Assembly: GCA_934167165.1 (NCBI GenBank)
Contig: CAKPKG010000035.1
Span: 1 to 12,129, forward strand
DNA from: an uncultured Clostridia bacterium
Lineage (GTDB): Bacteria; Bacillota; Clostridia; TANB77; CAG-508
Reading direction: 5' to 3'
DNA: 12,129 nt
Of this stretch, positions 6,746 to 12,129 are shown piece by piece (the stretch's first letter is position 1; each line of letters begins with the position of its first letter). The notes under the pieces are model-generated. The model worked only from the letters and a program-made list of their open reading frames with translations, made no database searches and was not told the origin of the DNA. Both the position numbers and the translations under genes were made by a program.

Positions 6746-7561
6746 ATGAAAAAAAGAAATATAATAATAGCATGTTTGCTTTTTATACTTATTCTTTTTA
6801 CAACAAAAGTAAATGCTGCAGAAGAAGCATGTAAAGTAAGCTTATCAGCAGATAAAACAACATTAGGACCAGGAGATACAGTTACAGTAAGTATAAAGGT
6901 ATCAAATGTAACAAAAACAGATGGAATATCACAATTTATTGGAGCATTGGATTTTCCAAGTGATATATTTGAAGTAGTTTTCGAGGAAGATGATGAAACA
7001 TTAATTGCAGATTATGAAGAATATGAGGGATATTCAATAATATATAGTGGAAGAATGGAAGAGACAGTAACAAATCCTTGGTATATAATATATGCAGAAG
7101 AAGAAGGTAAGCAAGGTTTCCTTGCAGGAATAGATACAAAGGCTCTTGAAACAGTTCAACCAGTAAAATCAGGTAGTACACAAACAATTGGAAAAATAAA
7201 ATTAAAAGTAAAAGATGGAGCAGAAGGAACAACTGCAAGTTTAGCTTTTTCTGATATGGAAGTATTTGGACCAAATGATTTAAGTGATACAACAACAGAC
7301 GTGCCAGCAGGGCCTAAAATTTCTGATGCTACTATAAACTTTACATTAACAGGAATGGAATCACAACAAGAGCAAGAACCTGAAGACCAAAATACTGGAT
7401 TTGAAACAATAACAGGTGCAGGGACTTCTGCTAATAAAGATAATAAAGCAAGTAATAACGTTCCTTATACAGGAATAGAGGACACAATACCTGTAATATT
7501 TATATTAATAGTAATAGCAACACTTGCATATATAAATTATAGAAAATACAAAAATATTTAG
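6746..7561 (+). CDS. Surface protein with cohesin-like domain and C-terminal VPYTG-type anchor
   Basis: This is an exported cell-surface protein. Residues 1-24 are a signal peptide (Lys/Arg start, hydrophobic core, cut after VNA). Residues about 28-200 look like a cohesin-type beta sandwich: CKVSLSADKTTLGPGDTVTVSIKVSNV opens like cohesins, followed by ISQFIGALDFPSDIFEVV and a later KIKLKVKDGAEGTT strand. Cohesin folds bind dockerins in cellulosomes but also occur in unrelated surface proteins, and no dockerin is visible here. A Gln/Glu/Asn-rich linker leads to VPYTG (239-243), then a hydrophobic helix and a short basic tail (YRKYKNI). That is the layout of a sortase substrate with a non-canonical LPXTG-like motif. 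A plain membrane anchor is the alternative. It has its own promoter and terminator. Confidence 0.85.
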   Translation: MKKRNIIIACLLFILILFTTKVNAAEEACKVSLSADKTTLGPGDTVTVSIKVSNVTKTDGISQFIGALDFPSDIFEVVFEEDDETLIADYEEYEGYSIIYSGRMEETVTNPWYIIYAEEEGKQGFLAGIDTKALETVQPVKSGSTQTIGKIKLKVKDGAEGTTASLAFSDMEVFGPNDLSDTTTDVPAGPKISDATINFTLTGMESQQEQEPEDQNTGFETITGAGTSANKDNKASNNVPYTGIEDTIPVIFILIVIATLAYINYRKYKNI

Positions 7562-7564
7562 AAT

Positions 7565-7596
7565 AAAACTAGTCTTAATAAAAAGGCTAGTTTTTT
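7565..7596. terminator. Bidirectional terminator between the 6746 gene and purN
   Basis: A 12-bp stem (7565-7576 with 7583-7594) with one G-T wobble and a 6-nt loop is followed by a T-run to 7596. The minus-strand reading also ends in a T-run (TTTT, then ATTC). It lies between the convergent stops and overlaps the purN stop region, so it probably ends both transcripts. Confidence 0.82.
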
Positions 7597-8161
7597 GAAT
7601 CTATAAATTTTTTTAAAACATTAATTAATTGAATTTTTTCAACTTCTTGAACTTTTTTGGATAAGCTTTCTGGGGTTTCATTACTAGAAAGCTTAACTTT
7701 GGTTTGGGAGATAATATTTCCTTCGTCATAATTATTATTTACAAAATGAACAGTAGGGCCACTAAATTCTTCTTTAGCTTCTACAACTGCTTTATGAACA
7801 TTCATACCATACATTCCTTTACCGCCAAATTTAGGCAAAAGTGAAGGATGAGTATTTATTATTGTATATTTATTTATTAATCTATTTCCTATTAGTTTTA
7901 AATATCCAGCAAGTACTATTAGGTCAACAGTATAATTGCTCAAAACATTTTCTAGTTCTATATCAATTTCATCTTTATCTTTTCCAGTTATAACATAAGT
8001 AGGAATATTATTGCTTTTAGCTCTTTCAAGAGCATATGCAGTTGGATTATTTGAAACAACTAAATTGATTTTAGCTTTTAAATCTCCGATTATTTATACT
8101 ATCAATAATTGCTTGTAAGGTAGAACCATTCCCGAGAAGCAAAAACAACTAAATTATACAT
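7587..8161 (-). CDS. purN: Phosphoribosylglycinamide formyltransferase PurN, with two internal +1 shifts at CGG
   Basis: PurN uses 10-formyl-THF to formylate GAR in the third step of purine synthesis. The ATG at 8161 begins MYNLVVFAS. The next in-frame codon is CGG and the frame stops ten codons further on. Reading CGGG (8134-8131) as Gly10 gives the conserved ASGNGSTLQAIIDSINN. A second in-frame CGG then stops the frame again. Reading CGGA (8088-8085) as Gly25 gives GDLKAKINLVVSNNP and continues unbroken to the TAG at 7587. The resulting 190 residues match the family's usual length, with catalytic Asn102 and His104 (INTHPSLLP) and Asp145 (DEGN). The promoter is at 8191-8219; the RBS AAAGGT (about 8171-8176) is modest. 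No other damage is visible. A pseudogene or error would need two independent, identical lesions in 50 bases. Confidence 0.92.
8085..8088 (-). other. Putative +1 recoding site: CGGA read as Gly25 in purN
   Basis: On the minus strand the zero frame reads AAT CGG AGA and stops four codons later, while homology requires AAT (C)GGA GAT, giving Asn-Gly-Asp before LKAKI. The form is the same as in dnaB. The preceding tRNA-Asn cannot re-pair well in the +1 frame. Confidence 0.72.
8131..8134 (-). other. Putative +1 recoding site: CGGG read as Gly10 in purN
   Basis: On the minus strand the zero frame reads TCT CGG GAA and stops ten codons later, while homology requires TCT (C)GGG AAT, giving the conserved SGNGS motif of the PurN nucleotide-binding N-terminus. 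This is the only one of the three sites with G as the fourth base. Confidence 0.74.
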
Positions 8162-8190
8162 AAAAACACGACCTTTCAAAATACAATAGA

Positions 8191-8219
8191 ATTATAACAT
8201 TATAAAGGAAAAAAGACAA
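8191..8219 (-). promoter_or_regulatory. Sigma-A promoter of purN, extended -10
   Basis: On the minus strand a -35 TTGTCT (8219-8214), a 17-bp spacer and a perfect -10 TATAAT (8196-8191) with TGn at 8199-8197 lie about 30 nt upstream of the purN ATG. An active-looking promoter argues that purN is not a dead gene. Confidence 0.7.
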
Positions 8220-8272
8220 ATCACACATATCACATCAATTAAACAAAAAAAATGTCAAATTTTAAAAAACTA

Positions 8273-8301
8273 TATACAATTTTAAAATTTACAATTATAA
8301 T
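8273..8301 (+). promoter_or_regulatory. Possible weak promoter of purF and the genes after it
   Basis: A perfect -10 TATAAT (8296-8301) lies 17 bp after a poor -35, TATACA (8273-8278), with the palindrome AATTTTAAAATT (8278-8289) in the spacer. This is the best candidate in the purN-purF divergent region. No PurR box or purine riboswitch was recognised. Confidence 0.4.
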
Positions 8302-8337
8302 AAATCTATGTTAAAAATTATAATGGAGGAACTTTTA

Positions 8338-9759
8338 ATGTTTGATAATGTCAAAGAAGAATGTGGAGTATTTGGAGTATACTCAAAAAAACCTGAAAAG
8401 TTGGCATACATTACTTGCGTAGGATTATCAGGGCTTCAACATAGAGGAGAAGAAAGCTGTGGAATAGCAGTAAATACAGATGGAGTGATATCATATCACA
8501 AAGAGCCAGGGTTGGTTTCAGAGGTTTTTACAAATGATGTTCTAGATAATTTACCAGCAGGAAATATGTCAATAGGACATGTCAGATATTCAACAACAGG
8601 AGCTGCTAAAAAAGAAAATGCACAACCAATAGTTATAAGACATAAAAAGGGAAATCTGGCAGTAGCACATAATGGAAATATTACAAATGCTATTGAACTA
8701 AAACAAGAGTTAGAAGATAATGGGGCAATATTTACAACAACAAGTGATACAGAAGTTATTTGTCATATTATAGTTAGAGAAAGATTAAAAGCAAAATCAA
8801 CAGAAGAAGCAATTGCAAATACAATGAAAATTTTAAAGGGCTCATATTCATTAGTAATAATGTCACCACAAAAATTAATAGCTTGCAGAGATCCACAAGG
8901 ATTTAGACCACTATGTATGGGCAAATTAGGAGAAGATATAGTATTTGCATCAGAAAGTTGTGCATTAGATATATGTGGAGCAGAATTTATAAGAGACGTA
9001 AAACCGGGAGAAATAATAGTAGTACAAGATGGAAATATAAAATCAATTGAATATAAAGAAAAAGCTCCTAAAGGAATGTGTATATTCGAATACATATATT
9101 TTGCAAGACCTGATTCAGTATTAGAAGGAATGGGAGTGCACGAATTTAGAGAGAAAGCAGGAAGATATTTAGCAACACAAATGCCAGTTGATGCAGATAT
9201 TGTAGCTGCAGTACCAGATTCAGGAATAGATGCAGCGTTAGGATATTCAAAAGAATCAAAAATACCATATGATTTAGTATTTACAAAAAGTAAATATATA
9301 GGAAGAACATTTATACAGAACACACAAAACAAAAGAAAAAAATTAGTAGCATTAAAATTAAATCCATTAAAGAATAGTATAAAGGGAAAGAGAATAGTAT
9401 TAATAGACGACTCAATTGTAAGAGGAAATACATTAATAGGAATAATAAAAACTCTTAGAAAAGCAGGTGCAAAGGAAATTCATTTAAGAATTGCAGCACC
9501 AGCATTTATAGATATATGCTATTTCGGAACAGACATAGATAGCAAAGAAAACTTAATTGCAAATGGAAGAACAGTCGAAGAGATAAGAGAAATTATAGGG
9601 GCAGACACATTAGAATATTTAAGTATAGACAACTTAAAAAAGATATCAAAGGGATGTAAGATGGAAGACTTTTGTATGGGATGCTTTACAGGAAAATACC
9701 CAATAGAAGTACCAAAAGAAATCAAAAAAGATAGATTTGAAGAAAAAATCCAAAAATAG
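8338..9759 (+). CDS. purF: Amidophosphoribosyltransferase, Fe-S type
   Basis: PurF makes phosphoribosylamine from PRPP and glutamine, the first committed step of purine synthesis. I place the start at the ATG at 8338: GGAGG (8325-8329) sits 8 nt upstream, and the resulting 8-residue propeptide MFDNVKEE precedes the catalytic Cys9 of CGVFG. A longer frame begins at 8308 but would move the Cys too far in. The glutaminase domain includes GLQHRGEESCG, HVRYSTTG and AHNGNI. The phosphoribosyltransferase domain carries the PRPP motif VLIDDSIVRGNT (354-365). Cys248, Cys394, Cys446 and Cys449 match the four ligands of the [4Fe-4S] cluster known from Bacillus PurF. The 473-residue length is normal. The stop codon overlaps the RBS of the next gene, so purF is probably co-transcribed with the redox genes. 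Confidence 0.97.
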   Translation: MFDNVKEECGVFGVYSKKPEKLAYITCVGLSGLQHRGEESCGIAVNTDGVISYHKEPGLVSEVFTNDVLDNLPAGNMSIGHVRYSTTGAAKKENAQPIVIRHKKGNLAVAHNGNITNAIELKQELEDNGAIFTTTSDTEVICHIIVRERLKAKSTEEAIANTMKILKGSYSLVIMSPQKLIACRDPQGFRPLCMGKLGEDIVFASESCALDICGAEFIRDVKPGEIIVVQDGNIKSIEYKEKAPKGMCIFEYIYFARPDSVLEGMGVHEFREKAGRYLATQMPVDADIVAAVPDSGIDAALGYSKESKIPYDLVFTKSKYIGRTFIQNTQNKRKKLVALKLNPLKNSIKGKRIVLIDDSIVRGNTLIGIIKTLRKAGAKEIHLRIAAPAFIDICYFGTDIDSKENLIANGRTVEEIREIIGADTLEYLSIDNLKKISKGCKMEDFCMGCFTGKYPIEVPKEIKKDRFEEKIQK

Positions 9760-9770
9760 GAGGTGAAACA

Positions 9771-10256
9771 ATGGGGTGCAATTGTAGTTGTGGTAATAAT
9801 AAAAATGAAGCCATGGATAAAATACTAAATAAATATTCAAAAGATAAAAGCAACTTAATACAAATACTAAATGAAGTTCAAGAACATTATGGATATATTC
9901 CAAAAAATGCGCAAATGGCGATTTCAGAATATTTAGACATTCCACTTGCTGAAATTTATGGTGTAATTACATTTTATGCAAGATTTACATTAAAACCAAA
10001 AGGGAAATATAATATAGCAGTATGTTTAGGGACAGCATGTTTTGTTAAGGGCTCAGAGAAAGTATTAGATAAAGCAAAAGAAATCCTAAAAATAGACGTA
10101 GGCGAAACAACAGAAGATGGGAAGTTTTCACTAGAAGCAACAAGATGTATAGGAGCATGTGGATTAGCACCAGTATTTACAGTAAATGAAGAAGTTTATG
10201 GGAAAGCAACACCAGAATTAATAGAAAAAGTAATAGAAGAATACAAAAACAAATAA
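9771..10256 (+). CDS. NuoE/HydC-like [2Fe-2S] subunit of an NAD(H)-linked hydrogenase or dehydrogenase
   Basis: This is the thioredoxin-fold [2Fe-2S] subunit (24-kDa, NuoE / HndA / HydC family) that relays electrons between the flavin subunit and its partner. The four ligands are Cys85 and Cys90 (CLGTAC) and Cys126 and Cys130 (CIGACG). The helical N-terminal part contains LIQILNEVQEHYGYIP and VITFYARF, both family hallmarks. The 161-residue length is normal. The start is supported by AGGAGG (9758-9763), 7 nt before the ATG, with purF ending at the same place. An extra N-terminal MGCNCSCG cluster (Cys3, 5, 7) precedes the usual domain and is unusual. The flavoprotein subunit follows, so this is probably part of a bifurcating [FeFe]-hydrogenase or a related complex; the catalytic subunit would lie beyond the window. 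Confidence 0.93.
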   Translation: MGCNCSCGNNKNEAMDKILNKYSKDKSNLIQILNEVQEHYGYIPKNAQMAISEYLDIPLAEIYGVITFYARFTLKPKGKYNIAVCLGTACFVKGSEKVLDKAKEILKIDVGETTEDGKFSLEATRCIGACGLAPVFTVNEEVYGKATPELIEKVIEEYKNK

Positions 10257-10286
10257 TACAAAACAATTGATAAAAATAGACTCGTA

Positions 10287-10311
10287 GAGGGAGACGTATT
10301 CGGCGACCCTC
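10287..10311 (+). ncRNA. GC-rich hairpin between the NuoE-like and NuoF-like genes
   Basis: The 98-nt gap is AT-rich except for one structured piece: GAGGG (10287-10291) pairs with CCCTC (10307-10311). An inner CG-TATT-CG pairing (10295-10302) is flanked by an AGA / GCGA internal loop that could form tandem G-A pairs. No T-run follows directly, so it is not a clear terminator. It may be an mRNA processing or stability element that tunes the ratio of the two subunits. The RBS TAGGAGG follows at 10343-10349. Confidence 0.35.
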
Positions 10312-10354
10312 ACCTTAAAAAAATTACTAAAAATTCATATTATAGGAGGCCAAA

Positions 10355-12129
10355 ATGAAATCTCTAGAAGAAATAAGAAAAATAAGAGAAGAAAAAAGAA
10401 AAGAACTTGACTTACGAGTTAATTTAAAAGCAAACACAATAGAAAAACATATTTTAGTGTGTCATGGTACAGGATGTACATCTTCTAAATCACCAAAAAT
10501 AATAGAAAATTTTAGAAAAATAATAGATGAAAAGTGTATAAAAAATGTAAGAGTTATACAAACTGGTTGCTTTGGACTATGCGCAAAAGGACCAATAGTG
10601 ATAATAAGACCAGAGGATACTTTTTATGCTATGGTAAAACCAGAAGATTGCGAAGAGATAATAAATACACATATTTTGGAAGGAAAAACAGTAGAGAGAT
10701 TACTTTGTAAAGACATTGATAATTCAATAGTTCAAAGATTAGATGAATTAACTTTTTATAAAAAACAAGAAAGAATTGCATTAAAAAATTGTGGAATAAT
10801 AGATCCAGAGAATATTGATGAGTATATAGCATTTGATGGGTACAAAGCATTGGAAAAAGTATTATTTGAAATGAGTCAAGATGATGTTATAAATGAAATA
10901 ACAGAATCGGGACTTCGTGGTAGAGGTGGAGCTGGTTTCCCAACAGGCAAGAAATGGTATTTTACTAAAATAGCAGAAGGAGATCAAAAGTATGTAGTGT
11001 GTAATGCGGACGAGGGAGATCCAGGTGCATTTATGGATAGGAGCATATTAGAAGGTGATCCACACTCTGTAATAGAAGCAATGATGATTGCTGGATATGC
11101 AGTTGGTGCAAATAAAGGATATATTTATGTAAGAGCAGAATATCCAATAGCTGTACATAGATTTCAAACTGCAATAAATCAAGCAAAAGAATATGGAATA
11201 TTAGGTAAAAATATATTTGGAACAGACTTTAGCTTTGATTTAGAAATAAGACTTGGAGCAGGTGCGTTTGTTTGTGGAGAAGAAACAGCACTTTTAGAAT
11301 CAATAGAAGGGAGAAGTGGTAGGCCAAGATTAAAACCACCATTCCCAGCAAACTGTGGATTATGGCAAAAGCCAACATTAATAAATAACGTAGAAACATA
11401 TGCAAATATAACAAAAATAATTTTAAATGGTGCAAAATGGTATAGCTCAATAGGAACAGAAAAATCAAAAGGAACAAAAGTATTTGCATTAGGTGGAAAT
11501 GTTGTAAACGTAGGGCTTGTAGAAGTACCAATGGGAACAACTTTAAGAGAAATTGTATTCGATATAGGTGGAGGAATCCCTGGAGGTCATAAATTTAAAG
11601 CAGCACAAACAGGAGGACCATCAGGTGGATGTATACCAGCAGAACATTTGGATACACCAATAGATTATGAATCATTATCGCAAATAGGTTCAATGATGGG
11701 GTCTGGTGGACTAATTGTAATGGATGATACAAAATGTATGGTGAATCTTGCAAAATTCTATTTAGGATTTACAGTAGATGAATCTTGTGGAAAATGTACA
11801 CCATGTAGAATTGGAACTAAAAGAATGCTAGAAATTCTAGAAAAAATTACAGAAGGAAACGGAGAAACAGAAGACTTAGAAAAGCTAGAAAGACTTGCAA
11901 AAACAATACAAAAAGCTTCTGTATGTGGACTTGGTCAAACAGCGCCAAACCCAGTACTTAGCACAATGAAATATTTTAGAGATGAATATATTGCACATAT
12001 AAGAGATAAAAAATGTCCTGCAAAAGAATGTAAAGCATTAAGAGCAATAGAAATTGACCCAGAAAAATGTAGGGGTTGTGGAATTTGTAAAAAGAATTGC
12101 CCAGTAGATGCAATAACAGGAGAAGTAAA
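10355..12129 (+). CDS. NuoF/HydB-like flavin and Fe-S subunit, partial at 3' end
   Basis: This is the NADH-binding flavoprotein subunit (NuoF / HndC / HydB type), 591 codons long before the window ends. Residues about 30-115 are a thioredoxin-like [2Fe-2S] domain with Cys36, 41, 72 and 76 (CHGTGC, GCFGLC). The FMN and NADH region begins at GRGGAGFPTGKKW (189-201) and continues through NADEGDPGAFMDR and CGEETALLESIEG. A SLBB-like region and the [4Fe-4S] ligands CGKCTPC (478, 481, 484) and Cys524 follow. A C-terminal ferredoxin domain starts with Cys554 and Cys559 and has CRGCGICKKNCP (572, 575, 578, 582). This domain order matches bifurcating-hydrogenase HydB and HndC rather than plain NuoF. 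Only a few to some tens of residues are probably missing. The ATG is preceded by AGGAGG. No in-frame stop or CGG was seen. Confidence 0.94.
   Translation, partial: MKSLEEIRKIREEKRKELDLRVNLKANTIEKHILVCHGTGCTSSKSPKIIENFRKIIDEKCIKNVRVIQTGCFGLCAKGPIVIIRPEDTFYAMVKPEDCEEIINTHILEGKTVERLLCKDIDNSIVQRLDELTFYKKQERIALKNCGIIDPENIDEYIAFDGYKALEKVLFEMSQDDVINEITESGLRGRGGAGFPTGKKWYFTKIAEGDQKYVVCNADEGDPGAFMDRSILEGDPHSVIEAMMIAGYAVGANKGYIYVRAEYPIAVHRFQTAINQAKEYGILGKNIFGTDFSFDLEIRLGAGAFVCGEETALLESIEGRSGRPRLKPPFPANCGLWQKPTLINNVETYANITKIILNGAKWYSSIGTEKSKGTKVFALGGNVVNVGLVEVPMGTTLREIVFDIGGGIPGGHKFKAAQTGGPSGGCIPAEHLDTPIDYESLSQIGSMMGSGGLIVMDDTKCMVNLAKFYLGFTVDESCGKCTPCRIGTKRMLEILEKITEGNGETEDLEKLERLAKTIQKASVCGLGQTAPNPVLSTMKYFRDEYIAHIRDKKCPAKECKALRAIEIDPEKCRGCGICKKNCPVDAITGEV

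Noticed and set aside
7587..7943. 118-aa minus-strand ORF starting at TTG 7943 as a separate gene
   Set aside because: It is only the C-terminal part of PurN. Homology continues upstream in the same frame to the second CGGA site, and then across both shifts to the ATG at 8161.
1226..8134. Sequencing or assembly error as the whole explanation for the dnaB and purN shifts
   Set aside because: Not excluded, but less likely. None of the three sites is a homopolymer slip of the usual kind. The inserted base is always C on the coding strand, on opposite genomic strands, and always before a Gly codon. Raw reads are needed to settle it.
8278..8289. AATTTTAAAATT palindrome in the purF promoter spacer as an operator
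   Set aside because: Twelve-base A/T palindromes are expected by chance in DNA this AT-rich, and no second copy or known PurR box was seen.
8308..8337. Upstream ATG at 8308 as the purF start
   Set aside because: It lacks a good RBS and would lengthen the propeptide before the catalytic Cys. The ATG at 8338 has GGAGG at ideal spacing.
1..12129. CRISPR array, insertion sequence, rRNA or tRNA genes
   Set aside because: No regularly spaced repeats, transposase, terminal repeats or RNA-gene signatures were found in the intergenic regions.

Overview
The window comes from a very AT-rich, low-GC Gram-positive anaerobe, most likely a Clostridia-type Firmicute. The evidence is the rplI-dnaB order, FtsH, an Fe-S type PurF, strong extended -10 sigma-A promoters, a surface protein ending in a sortase-like VPYTG tail, and a flavin/Fe-S NADH-dehydrogenase-like pair of the kind found in bifurcating [FeFe]-hydrogenases. 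Plus-strand genes favour A-ending codons and the minus-strand purN favours T-ending ones, which suggests the plus strand is the leading strand.

Layout. 40-486 is rplI. 487-640 holds a roughly 80-nt imperfect palindrome. 641-1976 is dnaB with one internal +1 shift. A bidirectional terminator and a doubtful small minus-strand ORF follow. 2319-3350 is a short tilS and 3526-5331 is ftsH, each with its own promoter. 5522-6622 and 6746-7561 encode two exported proteins, each with its own promoter and terminator. purN (8161-7587, minus) has two internal +1 shifts and is divergent from purF (8338-9759). purF runs into a HydC/NuoE-like gene (9771-10256) and a HydB/NuoF-like gene that leaves the window at 12129.

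Main observation. dnaB and purN are intact genes apart from three single-base +1 shifts, and all three have the same form. An in-frame CGG is followed by A or G, and the family alignment requires the four bases CGGN to be read as one glycine (dnaB 1226-1229; purN 8134-8131 and 8088-8085 on the minus strand). Reading every gene by eye, about 3,590 codons, I find no other in-frame CGG. At least 16 CGG trinucleotides sit harmlessly out of frame in the same genes. Two genes on opposite strands are affected, one of them normally essential. The simplest biological reading is that CGG is not a normal arginine codon here, and that CGGN is decoded as glycine by quadruplet reading or a +1 skip, perhaps by a tRNA-Gly. 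Systematic sequence error or true pseudogenes remain the alternatives.

The rest is housekeeping (translation, replication, tRNA modification, membrane proteolysis, purine synthesis, redox metabolism) plus two surface or secreted proteins of unknown role. No rRNA, tRNA, CRISPR array or insertion sequence was recognised.
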